From the NCBI GenBank assembly GCA_034440635.1, contig JAOTON010001351.1, positions 1,019,501 to 1,083,500 on the forward strand: DNA of 64,000 bases. The letters run 5' to 3'. This DNA is from Lepas anatifera. Taxonomy: Eukaryota > Arthropoda > Thecostraca > Lepadidae. This document shows positions 10,400 to 22,785 of this stretch, in pieces. The position numbers and the translations under genes were made by a program. Positions within the stretch are counted from its first letter, which is position 1. Every line of letters starts with the position of its first letter. The notes under the pieces were generated by a model. That model searched no databases. It was given only the letters and a program-made list of their open reading frames with translations, and was not told the DNA's origin.

Positions 10400-10849
10400 A
10401 GGGAATGTGGCACCTTGCTTGAATCCTGAAATGTAGTGTAACTAGGGGAACTTTTAGACGAAAATCATGGAGACATCCATTATTTCTCTGAAAAATGTGC
10501 AACAGGCTCAATATTTTTATTTTTAAAATGCTCATCTAGGGAAATAAATAAATATCTGACACTGGATGATGTCATGATCTGGCAACCACTACGATATTCA
10601 ATAGGCTTCAAGGGCTTCAATTGGCTGATACTCACCATGACGTCAGCATATGTCGTCACACCAACATGGCTGTCAACTGTGGCCTGCTGCTAAGGGTACA
10701 TGAGGGGTACATTTCAGGTAGTTTTTAGCTTTTTTATTCGGAAAGTTTGAGTTTCACGACGATTTATATATAGAGTACCGGGTTTTCTGTCATGCTTTAC
10801 AACTTGGCTACCTCAGTTAAAATCACGTTATAAAGGTGCCACATTCCCT
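10400..10849 (-). mobile_element. TTAA-flanked MITE, copy D (inverted)
   Basis: Same family as copies A and B in the opposite orientation. The left flank is a mutated TTAG (10396-10399) and the right flank is TTAA (10850-10853). Ends are AGGGAATGTGGCACCTT and AAGGTGCCACATTCCCT. Confidence 0.8.
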
Positions 10850-10984
10850 TTAATCACTAGGTGGAAAGAAAGTAAAAACACCGATAGTGCTCCAAACCAC
10901 GCTTGTAGTTCTGTAAATATTAAGAAACATGGCAACTCCACTGTACCCGTGCATTCCCTTTATTTTTGCCCTAACGCCTTTTAT

Positions 10985-13900
10985 TTTACCCTAACGCACA
11001 GGGGAGGCAAGCATTAGTGCTGCAGTGATGAGCCCAGTGCGGCAATTATGGACTAAGAATGGCGCAAATTAGGATAGAAGTGATAAGCTGAGGGCGACAG
11101 TGATTAGCCGGGGCGGCAAGAAACAGGGCAAATTCATAAGTCGAGGGCGGCAGTGATGAGCTAGGGCCAATAGCTATGAACTAGGAGCGGCGCGAACCAG
11201 AGTGGAAGTGATAAGGGGAGGGCGGCAATGAAGACTCGGGGGGCGGGAGCTATGAACTAGGGGCGGCTCAAATCAGGGCGGAAATGATAAGTTCGGGAGG
11301 GGGTAGTATTGATTAGCCGGGGGTGGCACGCATCAAGGCAAAGGGCATAAGACGAGGACGGGAATGGTGAGCCGTAGGTAGTAGTTATAAACTACGGGTG
11401 GCACAGGTCAGGGCGGAAGGGATAAGCTGGGACAGGGACGGCGGACTCTGGGGGGGGCAGGGTGTGCAATTGCACATCCTGAAAAATGAGTGTGTGCAAA
11501 AGTATATTTTTGCACACCCGATTTTGGCTTCGTCCGGGGAAGCGCCCCAGGCCGGCCAATAAAACATCAGACCTAAACACCGCCTACCTGAAGAGGTAGG
11601 GCCCTCTGTGCGAAATAAAGTTTCAAATATGAATGGTGCCCCCTTTCGTCAAAACCATCCCATGGAGAGCAAATAGACCCAATACATCGTCTCAACGTAA
11701 GGAAATGATGTCGGCACCCCTTGAGTGAGCGCCCCTTGGGAGTCAAAGGTGCCCCCTGGGGACGGAACTGCCCCTTTCCCTTAAGAAGGAAGGCACCCTC
11801 TCCCGAATCTTGTACAACCGCCCAAAAATAGAATCCGCCGTCCTCGAGCTGGGGGCGGCTGTCATGAGTCAAGGGCGGCACGAAGTAGAGCGGAAGTGAT
11901 AAGTCAGGGGCGGCATTCATTAGCCGAGGCGGTATTGATGAGCTGGGTGGAGCATTAAACAGGGTGGCAGTGATAAGCTTGGGATAGCACTGGTGAGCCA
12001 CTGGCAGCAGTGATAAGCGCGGTGCTGTTTGAATCAGAGCAGCAGTGATAAGTCAGGGTTGGCAAGAATTAGGGTGGCAGTGATAGGTAGGAGGCGTCAG
12101 TGATGAACCATGGCGGCATAAACCAGGGTGGTAGTGATGAACCTGTCCGGCATGATCACAGTGGTAAGACAGTGATGAACCGGCATGATCACAGTGGTAA
12201 GACGGAGGCGGCATGAATCGGGACAGAAATACTGAGTCAGGGGCGACACATGTATTGGGGGTGCTCTCATTGTGATTAGAGGTGCTCGCACGCCCCAAAG
12301 AGATAAATTTGACCGCTGGCTGACACTAAAAGAGTAAAAGCACGGCGGCAACATTCTACCATTTACTCGGCTCGGAGAATTCATCCAATATACAAACATA
12401 TAACGATTAGACGATTGTGGGCTGCTGTTTGCTTCTGGAAGGCTATTAGAGATTCCTCCTGACAAAACTGTGCCCACAGCAGGGCCTAAGTTTGACCGGT
12501 TTTGAGGGGCCATGTCCGGACTGGTCTCCTCGGCAGTGATAAACCAGGGGCGGCAGTGATCAGCCGGGGGCGGCAGTGAAGATTTGAGGGAGGAAGTGTC
12601 TAACCAGAGGCCGCTCATATATGGGTTAATACAAAACAGGGAGAGCATTGATCAGCCAGAGGCGGCGTGAATCAAGGCAGCAATGATTAATCTGAGTGGC
12701 AGTTATGAACCAGGGGAGACAGTGATCAACCAGGGGGCGGCAGTGATGAACCAGGGGCGGCAGCGATGAGGCGGGGCGGCGTGCATTTGGATCAAAACAT
12801 GCCAGGGCAGCATCAATGAGCAAGAGGTGGCATGAGTTCGGGCGGCAGTGATGAACCAGGGGTGGCAGTGATCAGCCGCGAGACGGTCCATCATCATATT
12901 TGAGGTTCTAGGGCGCGCCGACATCTAGGGTCATACGGTGCCCATAACACTAAATAAAATACGCAAATAGGACATTTCCGCATGAATTTTAACAAGTCAG
13001 GTGGTAAAACAGGTCAGGTTGTGAAAGTTGTATCAGAAGATTATATAAAACATTTAAAAAATGAAATGAAAAACAAATACTGAAAAATGATACAGACAAT
13101 TTTACACGTTATACTAAAGTCAGGGACTATAGGTAACATGAAACTCGACGTTATGTAAAACCTGAAAACTACTAGGATGAATATACGATGTTAAAACTAA
13201 CGCTCCTCAGATATAACATGATGTTAGTGATATCCACTGAAGGATGCTCCCCCAGAATGCTCACTGCCCCGGGAGACGGCAGTGATTAGCCAGGCGTGGC
13301 AGTTATCAACCAAGGTGCGGCAGTGATCAGCCAGGGGCGGCAGTTAGCAGCCAAGGGGCGGAATTGATCAGTCAAGTGGAGGCGGCTATCAGCCAGGGGC
13401 AGCAGTTATCAGCCAGGGGGTGGCACTTATCAATCCGCCAGGGGCGGCAATGATCAGCCAGCGGCGGCAGTTATCAGCCAAAGGCCGACAGTTTTCAGTC
13501 AGGGGCGGCAATGATCAGCCAGGGGGCGGCAGTGATCAGCCAAGGACGGAAGTTATCAGGCAGGGGCGGTAGTAATCTGCCAGGGGGCGGCAGTTATCAG
13601 GCAGGGGCGGTAGTAGTCTGCCAGGGGGTGGCAGTTATCAGCCAGGGGCGGCAGTTAACAGCCAAGGGGCGGCAGTTAACAGCCAAGGGGCGGCAGTTAT
13701 CAGCCAGGGGCAGTAGTGGTCAGCCAGGGGCGGCAATTAGCAGCCAAGGGGCGGCAGGAGTCAGCCAGGGGCGGCAGTTAGCATCCAAGGGGCGGCAGTT
13801 ATCAGTCAAGGGGCGGCAGTTATTAGCCAAGAGCCAGCAGTTTTCAGTCAGAGGGCGGCAATGATCGGCCAAGGGGGCGGCAATGACCAGGCAGGGGCGG

Positions 13901-14640
13901 CATTTATCAGTCAGGGGCGGCAGTGATGAGTCAGGGGCGGCAGTGATCAGCCAGGGGCGGCAGTGATTAGCCAAGGGGCGGCAGCTATCAGTCAGGGGGC
14001 GCCAGTGATCAGCCAGGGGCGGTAGTGATGAGTCAGGGGCGGCAGTCATCAGTTAATGGGCGGCAGTGATCTGTCAGGGGCGGCATTGATTTGCCAGGGG
14101 GCGGAAGTTATCCACTAGGGGCGGCAGTCATCCGCCAGGGGCGGCAGTTAGCAGTCAAGGGGCGGCAGTTATCAGTCAGGAGGCGGCAATGATCAGCCAG
14201 GGGCGGCAGTGGTAAACGAGGGGCGGCAGTGATCAGCCGGGGGCGGCAATGATAATTCAGTGGGCGACAGTGACTAACCAGAAGGGACAAGTATATGGAT
14301 GTTGAAATAAACCGGGTTTTTTCACCAGGGGTGGCATGAATCAAGGCGGCAGTGATAAACCAGGGGTGTCAGTGATCAGCCAGTTGATCAGTGATGAAAC
14401 AAAAGGCGGCAGTACTCATCCAGAGGGGCGGCGGCGGCAATGATGCGGCGCCATAAATAAGGGGAAAGGATAAGTCAGGTGGCATTGATTAGCTAGAGGT
14501 GGAACCAATCAGAGTGGAAGTAATGAACCCCGGAACGGGAAAAACTTGACAGGGGCGGCATGGATCAGGGTGGCAGTGATGAGATAGCGTGACACTCTTC
14601 AGAGTAGCGGTGATAAGCCAGGGGCGGCACATGTATTGGG
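10985..14640. repeat. ~20-bp GGCGGCAGTGATCAGCCAGG minisatellite
   Basis: Most regular between 13270 and 14290 (units such as GGGGCGGCAGTTATCAGCCA); highly degenerate from 10985 to 12880. A non-repetitive AT-rich island lies at about 12905-13250. A small palindromic block (TGTGCAATTGCACA, near 11463) sits at 11455-11590. Long frames read on the minus strand are by-products of the array. Confidence 0.9.
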
Positions 14641-14731
14641 GGTGCTCAGCACATGATTGGGGGTGCTCAAATTAGGATTGGGGGTGCTCGGGCACCCCCA
14701 AAGAGATGAAAATTACACCCCTGCCTGCGTG

Positions 14732-15029
14732 GACATTTCAACGGTAACTTCGGTCGATCTTAAGCATTTCATAAAGTGATTTCGGCGAATTTGATTTTGA
14801 TGATCACTTTCTACAAGAGAGGGCAATGTGTTCTTTTTAGTAAAAATGCCCGTTCAAAAACCAAGATACCTTCAGTTGCACTTAGAATTGGCTGGGATAC
14901 AGCTCCAAGCTTGTCAAAATTATTCACTGTCCTAAAGGATGCAGTTGTGCCACGTTTCAAATTAGGGCCATTTCATAAATGTGTCCGCCCGAAATAGCAA
15001 CAGCGTATCGAACCCACCATCACATTTGA
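14732..15029. other. Flank of the 8.9-kb hAT element
   Basis: Unique sequence continuing the pre-insertion site. No gene is recognised; the open frame at 14776-14997 has no motif. Confidence 0.4.
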
Positions 15030-15240
15030 CCCGCGCCCCGGTGAGCCTCCGAGCCTCCTTCGCCCTGGTAGGGGGTGCCTGGTTGAACACCGCACCCTCG
15101 AACTCGGCCCGTATGCGGGATAGCGAAAAACGCGAACGCTGGTGGACAGCTCATACAAATTCATGAAGAAACTATATCAGTCACTTTTTGGCTCAGGTTA
15201 ATATTGAGGTCGTGGCCTTTTTGTCGTCTTAATGGCTGAT
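15030..15240 (+). mobile_element. AGGTCA-family TTAA element, left-end fragment
   Basis: Starts CCCGCGCCCCGGTGAGCC after TTGA, a decayed TTAA. Closely matches 38316-38530, including CGAACTCGGC and GATAGC.AAAACGCGAACGCTGG words. Truncated on the right. Confidence 0.65.
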
Positions 15241-15442
15241 TGAAGTAAAAAAATTAGATTCTCAAAATTCACAAAACGAAAATGTAGTTATTTTCCAAAA
15301 CCTATGATACACAATTCGAGCACAGCCCTTCATCAGAATCAGCGTAATACAATAGGTTAGATTACACATATTTTGGTCATTGTGTAAGCGAGGCCCCGAA
15401 TTGAGTTTCAGACAAATGCTTTTTAGAATGAATTCTTGAAAA

Positions 15443-15573
15443 CTGGATGTCGTGACAATACTATAAATACTGCTCGGGGCTGCCTCTAACTAATGAAATT
15501 TGGGGAGTTTTGCCGTATTGTGAACATAATCTGTGGGTTAGAGGTAGTCAGAGTATTATTGTCACGACATCCA
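15443..15573. repeat. Hairpin 1: imperfect inverted repeat
   Basis: The arm starting GGATGTCGTGACAATA (about 15445) is repeated in inverse ending TTATTGTCACGACATCC (about 15570), with CCTCTAAC/GTTAGAGG inside. Confidence 0.8.
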
Positions 15574-15886
15574 ACTTTTAATAATTCATGGTAAAAGCAT
15601 AGATATTTTCTATAACTAGAGAGGACAACACACCTGTGTAGTACAAATCTGGACCTCTTTGGGGAAACTCGTGACTGTTTACTGAAATACCTCTCTGCTA
15701 ATCGTATCGAATTTCCTTTAATTCAATTAATTCAACAAAAGTTTGTCATAACAACGATCTAATGTGCTGCGCATCCTCCCAATGAATAATGAGTTTCTCT
15801 GCAAAAATGAGTTAGTTGTGGGCTAAATCAAGAAGCTCTCGTTGAAATTACCACGTGATTCTCCAATTAACCTGGCCAATATCGTA

Positions 15887-16044
15887 AATATGAAGGACAT
15901 CTCCACTAATGAAAATGAAAAACATTCGGAGCTTTTGGATATATTTTATCAGCCTTCGTCAGCGAGTGGACGAAGGCTGATAAAATATAGCCGAAAGCTC
16001 CAAACGTTTTTCATTTTCACTAGTGAAGTCCTTCATATTTATGT
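15887..16044. repeat. Hairpin 2: ~75-bp arms around an 8-base centre
   Basis: Near-perfect inverted repeat. The left arm ends ATCAGCCTTCGTC and the right arm starts GACGAAGGCTGAT, with AGCGAGTG between. Only a few mismatches occur over the arms. It would form a long stem in single-stranded DNA or RNA. Confidence 0.88.
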
Positions 16045-16289
16045 AATTCATTCACATCCACTTATCATGTCTTTTCTAGCCAACATCTATACTAAAAAAA
16101 CTTTCAATTTTGACTTCAGGGTATTGCCGTTTTGTACAGGATGTATCTCTAGTTATAGTAGATCTCTATGGTTAAAAGTATTTGCATGAAACTCATTTCG
16201 AAGTCTTGCTTCACTATAACCGAGAGCTTGTGATTTTAGCTTTTATATTATGCTGATTGTGATAAAGGGCTGTGCCTGAATATATATTT

Positions 16290-16910
16290 GCAATCCTGAA
16301 TCATGCAGCTTTGCAATGTCGTAGTTCAAAGTGTTGCCTAACCTCTGCCAAAATAGGAAAGTTTTAGCTGTCATGGTCATCACCAGAGAACAGTTTTCGA
16401 ACAGTCTTCATTCGTGCGTAATTAGGAACAGGGTGCCTTGAATTACGCACACCTCGTGAGATCTGCATGCCTAATTACACACACCCGTTACTGACCTTAT
16501 TTAAGACATCTGATTTTTGTATTGTATTGTGTCATATGGTATTATTGTATTTTATTTCACTGTTTTTTTCTAATTTTATGTTATTGTATTTTTCATGTTT
16601 TATTCAGCTTTTCTTTCTATTTTTCATTTTCAGATTCTACAGCTTAACGTGGCACGCCTGTAAATACTAGCAATGAACACTTTGGCTTTATTGCTCACAG
16701 AAAGCAAACGCCAACATACTTGAAACGATCTAAATACATTCCCTTTCATGGTTGCAATACCACATCCGCTGAATCTGTACAGTGCACGCTGTTCTGTCTG
16801 GGCTCCTCGAATCTGTGGCCATCACTTAGATGGGGCCCTATGGGGTGCTTCATTCTTTGGGGGAGATTAAACCACTCATTGGTATCCATCAGGCAAAAAA
16901 ACCAGAGACC
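16290..16910. other. AT-rich spacer
   Basis: T-rich low-complexity DNA (16500-16625). The word GTGCGTAATTAGGAAC (16415) recurs in altered form near 17512. No gene is seen. Confidence 0.4.
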
Positions 16911-16914
16911 TAAA

Positions 16915-17185
16915 ACACCAGCTCGGCGGCCCCATATCAGCTCAGAGGCCCTTGGCCCTGCTCAGGGAGCCCTGAATCAGCTCAGGGGGTTAGAAAATAA
17001 AATTAGAACAGTTTGAAGGCCTTAGATCAGCTCAGGACCTGCAGTCAAGCTTAAAGGGACCCAGCACAAGCTCAGGATGCCCGATCTGCCCGGGGAGTCT
17101 CAGGTCAGCTCATGGGCCCAGATCAGCTCAGGGGCGGCCATAACAGCTCAAGAGGTTCCTCAGACAAGCTATCGGGGCCTGTGTA
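16915..17185. repeat. Degenerate AGATCAGCTCAGGGG array
   Basis: Same ~20-bp unit as 6950-8450, shorter and more decayed. Probably the remains of a related hAT element whose ends I could not identify. Confidence 0.7.
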
Positions 17186-17189
17186 TTTC

Positions 17190-18510
17190 ATGTTTCATAT
17201 TAGTTAAAATAGTGGTTATGAAGGGAACTCATTGCAGAAAAGTGGTGGAGAGGGATAGACGATGCCCTCCTGTTCATACGCCTATGCTGGGACATTTCCC
17301 CGTCTCAGTAGACATTTACCACGCATATAGGTGCCCGGGTCACTGGCAGCTAATTTGGACATCATGATATATTCATAGCTCCCAGTGGCGATTCTGGTCA
17401 CGTGTATGGCTGACAATGTGCCAAAGGTGGAGAAATAAAATAGTTTAAAAATAGGAGATCTGCCCACCAAAACAAATAATTTTCATCCAGAAAACATATA
17501 GAATTTCACAAGTGCGCAATTAGGAACACTCAACTTCTGTGTGATTCGGGCCCGTGCCCGTCGAACGCACAAACATGCTTTTCAAGTATTTGTGGTCAAC
17601 TCAGCCGTGCAACATCAGAACAGTGGTAAGAAATTCCAAGACTGTTCTTTATTTATTTATGTATTTATTTAACCGTCTTAAATCTCCACAGGGTTGGGTA
17701 TTACGATTTGCGTCAATAAATGTCATGACACATCAGAGCACAGAAAACAACCATGGTAAAAACCAGGGTACTTTATCTACGGGTACAACCAAGTTTCCTA
17801 CTAAATATAGTCCTCCCATGATGACGCCACCGCCCTTTCCTACAAAGTTCTAGGAGATTCTACTAAGTTTTTGGAAGGATCAGTTCAGTTTTTTCAGCGT
17901 CAGGGAGTGGACGTGTTTTCAGTGCTCTTTGAAAATATAAAAATACGCTTGTTCTAATTCAAAATCAGCAATGATACCATACAGGTGAAGGATACATTCT
18001 TTTGGCTACATTATGTACTAATTTTCATTCGCCTCGACCGTCTCTGGTGCAAGCTCGAAGAAGATAAAAATAAGAAGTAAGTCATCATTTTTGGCCTACT
18101 ATCCTCGTTTCGTCGCTAATCTTTCTCCTTGATTTTTTGTTGCGTTTCACGTGTTTTTAAGGGCTCCTTCAAGAAAAAAAGCTTCTGCGGCGGGAATATT
18201 GAAATATTTCAGGATGGCTAATTTTAGAGAACAATAAAAAAACAAGTTTTGTGAAAGAGAACATCAGCACCGGAGATTAAAGAAAAGAAAAAATATGCAA
18301 CAATTGAACATCAGTGAAGCAAGGTCAACGATGTCACCGACAAGATGGAGCACAAAAAACGAAATTTACCAGATCGAAGACGAAATGAAAACGAAGCCGA
18401 AGAATCGAACATTTTCATCTTCATATTATTTTAGTTTAAATGTTCGAAGTGAGTGTGCGATTGTGTGTGTGTGTGTTTTTTTACCAGTACCTAATCCTTA
18501 TCCTTATCCT
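17190..18510. other. Spacer without a recognisable gene
   Basis: Contains a TTTA-type microsatellite (17645-17675), a TG run (18463-18478) and TCCTTA repeats (18495-18512). Open frames are short and lack motifs or splice context. Confidence 0.4.
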
Positions 18511-18514
18511 TACT

Positions 18515-18570
18515 CTACCTGGAGGCTGTGAGCGCATGCGCCTGTGGCTGCAGCGACCCCCTCCAGGTAG
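18515..18570. repeat. 10-bp inverted repeat with GCGCATGCGC in the loop
   Basis: CTACCTGGAG (18515-18524) pairs with CTCCAGGTAG (18561-18570). The loop includes the palindrome GCGCATGCGC. Confidence 0.6.
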
Positions 18571-18599
18571 AATCCCATCCTCTTGATCCTCACCTTTCC

Positions 18600-19410
18600 T
18601 CATCCTTACCATCTCCTTCCATAGTTTATAATCACTTCATACGCATTGCGACAACACTTTAAAAGCCACCTCATTTGTGTGGAAGTGTGAGAAATACATA
18701 ATGATGAAGGATCAGCTGGAACATACCAAGTTTGGGCGTATTTGGCAGTAATCTAGTATAAATTGAAATCAACGTGTTTCGCCCATTTGACAGTAAGTAA
18801 CCTTGATATCAACGGCGAGCAGCGTATTTTACGTAAGTCTAATGAAAAAATCATAACACTTCAAAGAATTTGTTGAAAGGGCATGCATTTATTTGATCAA
18901 CTCAGGCCTACTTAATAGCCGAGAGAAATAAGTTAACCTTCGCTCAAGAGATCACCGGTGTTTATTGTCTTCTGCTGCAGGTACCACCAACAGCCAATCA
19001 AAGGTCAGAAATCAACAGCCAATCAAAATCGAGATAAGTCTTACTGCAAACAGCTGTTAGTGCTGAACCTGTCCTTATTTTGACACGCTCTGGAAAATTG
19101 GTAAAAATAATACTCTTCACTGGAGTTTTTGCAAAACGTCTGATGGTTTCACAAATAAAAATCTTTTAGCTTTCTGTTCAACCATGTAAGTTTTGTTGAT
19201 ACAGTTCTAAAATAGGTTATTTAGAGCTTCGAAAAAGTGCAATTTCTCCAATGCCCTGCATAGTAACTGTTGTGCCTCTCCAGCCATGATGACGTAATGC
19301 TGCCAAACAACTTGAACGGGGTCTGGCAAAAACATATGAGAACAAGTCAAGTAAAATGAGCACTCGAATTCACGCATGAGTGGCGAGTGCGATGCTACAA
19401 CATAGCAAGC
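18600..19410. other. Spacer; paired CCAAT words
   Basis: AACAGCCAATCAAA occurs twice (near 18988 and 19014), spaced like duplicated CCAAT boxes, but no transcribed unit can be supported next to it. Confidence 0.35.
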
Positions 19411-19416
19411 TTAAGG

Positions 19417-19716
19417 CTACCGGTTGACTCCGGCTGCTCTCAGCTGGTCCCGACATCCGCGGATGTTCACTGCTGATCTGACAGCTTCAGGGACAGCATT
19501 CCACTCCGATATGGCCCCATAGTTAAAAAACCTTCTTGCCCTCTCCGTGCGCACCCGAGGTAGCTGGAGCAGGCCTCGATCCACGGCTCGTGTGCGGTGG
19601 AGAGACACTTCACCGCGACATCTAAGAAGACACTGGAGGTTTTCAGGTGCATTGCACTGATTGCACTGGGAATAATATCGACACTTTCCCCTAATTGGCC
19701 TAAAAAGAAAACTGGG
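19417..19716 (-). pseudogene. LINE reverse-transcriptase ORF, C-terminal end
   Basis: The minus-strand frame ends at a TAG near 19417. It carries the usual tail of CR1/Jockey-type ORF2 proteins: L-L-Q-L-P-R-V-R-T-E, then R-R-F-F-N-Y-G, then EWNAVPEAVR, corresponding to the family pattern PRxRT...F...WNxLPxxIR. The catalytic reverse-transcriptase domain is missing, as in the 5'-truncated copies typical of LINEs. A competing frame on the same strand is also open but shows no family pattern. Confidence 0.65.
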
Positions 19717-19869
19717 AATCTGATGGCTGGCAATAGCGGAGCGGTCTGAAAATGCAGCCTTCTGAAATATATAGGTACTTATACTCAGACCTAATTATAT
19801 CTAATAGTTAACATCCAGATGACAATAACTGAGAGATGCGTGGATGGCATGTGATGGGCTGTTACTTTA

Positions 19870-22785
19870 TCATGCGTAGTGGGACACCAAGCACAGCCAC
19901 TCAGAACACACCACACCAAACACGGCCACTCAGAACACACCACACCAAACACAACCAATCAAAACACTCAACACCAAACACAGCCACTCAGAACACACCA
20001 CACCAAACACAACCAATCAAAACACTCCACACCAAACACAATCATCAGAACACTCCACACCAAACACAGCCACTCAGAACATACCAAACACAACCACTTA
20101 GAACACTCCACACCAAACACAACCGCTCAGAACACTCCACACCAAACACAGCCACTCAGAACACTCCACACCAAACACAGCCACTCAGAACACTCCACAC
20201 CGAACACAGCCACTCAAAACATACTAAACACAAGCACTTAAAACACTCCAAACCAAACACAACCGCTCAGAACACTCCACATCAAACACAATCATCAGAA
20301 CATTCCACACCAAACACAACCGCTCAGAACACACCACACCAAACACAAGCAATCAAAACACTCCACACCAAACACAATCATCAGAACACTCCACACCAAA
20401 CACAGCCACTCAGAACACACCACACCAAACACAACCACTCAGAACACTCCACACCAAACACAATCACTCAGAACACTCCACACCAAACACAGCCACTCAG
20501 AACACACCACACCAAACACAACCACTCAGAACACTCCACACCAAACACAGTCACTCAGAACACTCCATACCAAACACAGCCACTCAGAACACTCCACACC
20601 AAACACAGCCACTCAGAACACACCACACCAAACACAGCCACTCAGAACACTCCACACCAAACACAACCACTCAGAACACTCCACACCAAAGCACAGCCAC
20701 TCAGAACACTCCACACCAAACACAGCCACTCAGAACACTCCACACCAAACACAGCCAATCAGAACACTCCACACCAAACACAGTCACTCAAACATACTAA
20801 ACACAACCATTAAACACTCCAAACCAAACACAACTCAGAACACTCCACACCAAACACAGCCACTCAGAACACTCCACACCAAACACAGCCACTCAGAACA
20901 CTCCACACCAAACACAGCCACTCAGAACACTCCACACCAAACACAATCACTCAGAACATCACCAAACACAACCACTTAAAACACTCCAAACCAAACACAA
21001 CCGCTCAGAACACTCCACATCAAACACAATCACTCAGAACATTCCACACCAAACACAACCGCTCAGAACACACCACACCAAACACAACCAATCAAAACAC
21101 TCCACACCAAACACAATCATCAGAACACTCCACACCAAACACAACCAGTCATAACACTCCACACCACACACAGTCACTCAGAACACTCCACACCAAACAC
21201 AGCCACTCAGAACACTCCACATCAAACACAACCACTCAGAACACACCACACCAAACACAACCACCCAAAACACTCCACACCAAACACAATCATCAGAACA
21301 CTCCACACCAAACACAGCCACTCAGAGCACACCACACCAAACACAACCAATCAAAACACTCCACACCAAACACAATCATCAGAACACTCCACACCAAACA
21401 CAGCCACTCAGAACACACCACACCAAACACAACCAATCAAAACACTCCACACCAAACACAATCATCAGAACACTCCACACCAAACACAGCCACTCAGAAC
21501 ACACCACACCAAACACAACCACCCAGAACACTCCACACCAAACACAGCCACCCAGAACACTCCACATCAAACACAACCACTCAGAACACTCCGCACCAAA
21601 CACAGCCACTCAGAACACTCAACACCAAACACAACCACTCAGAATACTTGCACCAAACACAACCACTCAGAACACTCCACACCAAACACAGCCACTCAGA
21701 ACACACCACACCAAACACAACCAATCAGAACACTCCACGCCAAACACAACCACTCAGAACACTCCCCAAACACGCCACCAGAACACCCACACCAAACACA
21801 ACCACTCAGAACACTCCACACCAAAGACAACCAATCAGAACACTCCACACCAAACAGCCACTCAGAACACTCCATCTCAAACACAATCACTCAGAACACT
21901 CCGCCGTGGAACATCAGATACATCCACTCAAAACACTCCACAACAAACATAGCCACTCAGAACACTCCGCACCAAACACGGCCACTCAGAACACTCCACG
22001 CCAAACACAGCCACTCAGAACACTCCACACCAAACACAGCCACTCAGAACACACCACACCAAACACAACCACTCAGAACACTCCACACCAAACACAGTCA
22101 CTCAGAACACTCCGCACCAAACACAGCCACTCAGAACACTCCACACCAAACACAACCACTCAGAACACTCCACACTAAACACAGCCACTCAGAACACTCC
22201 GCACCAAACACAGCCACTTAGAACACTCCGCACCAAACACAGCCACTCAGGACACTCCACACCAAACAGCCACTCAGAACACTCCATCCCAAACACAATC
22301 ACTCAGGACACTCCACACCAAACACAGTCACTCAGAACACACCACACCAAACACAACCACTCAGAATACTCCACACCAAACACAGCCACTAAGAGAACAC
22401 CACACCAAACACAACCAATCAAAGCACTCCACACCAAACACAACCACTCAGAACACTCCACGCCAAACACAACCACTCAGAATACTCCACACCAAACACA
22501 GTCACTCAGAGCACTCCACATCAAACACAACCACTCAAAAAAACTCTACACCAAACAGCCACTCAGAACACTCCGCCTGGGAACACCAAATACAACCATT
22601 TAGAAAATTCCGCCGTACAACGCCAGACCAGCCACTCAGAAAACTCTGCTTGAAACACAGCCACTCAGAACACTCCGCACAAAAAACAGCCACGCAGAAC
22701 ACTCCGCACCAAACACCAAACAAACCAAACAACAAACCAAACAACCAAACAAACTAAACAACCAAACCAAGCAAAAACACTACCC
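19870..22785. repeat. 29-bp satellite, first block
   Basis: About 100 units based on CACCAAACACAGCCACTC plus AGAACACTCCA. Common variants have CAACC for CAGCC, TCATCAG for CACTCAG and CACACC for CTCCACACC. The last ~75 bp degrade into an AAAC/CCAAA run. Long frames in all phases are satellite by-products. Confidence 0.95.

Larger units (their letters stand above)
5838..14723. mobile_element. 8.9-kb non-coding hAT element (outermost of three nested)
   Basis: The left end is CAGGGGTGTAATTTT and the right end is its inverse (AAAATTACACCCCTG). Both are followed inward by TCTTTGGGGGTGC. The TSD CCTGCGTG is perfect at 5830-5837 and 14724-14731. An 8-bp TSD with a CAGGG terminus is diagnostic of the hAT superfamily. 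No transposase frame is present. The interior consists of a second hAT element (6085-8727), a TTAA-MITE cluster (8820-10849) and a ~3.6-kb GGCGGCAGTGAT minisatellite. A copy of the right-end block (GTATTGGGGGTGCTC followed by CCCCAAAGAGAT) also occurs internally at about 12250-12306, suggesting an internal duplication. Confidence 0.9.
15308..16286. mobile_element. ~1-kb element with inverted ends enclosing two hairpins
   Basis: The left end TTCGAGCACAGCCCTTCATC (15316-15335) is matched in inverse by the right end at about 16262-16279. Both are followed inward by AATCAGC.TAATA. TA-rich flanks would suit a TA target site, but the exact limits are uncertain. The same terminal word occurs near 35527 and 49590. 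No coding sequence; two strong hairpins lie inside. Confidence 0.6.

Noticed and set aside
19836..22178. His/Thr/Gln-rich frames in the 29-bp satellite
   Set aside because: Satellite translation only; the phase rotates through all three frames.
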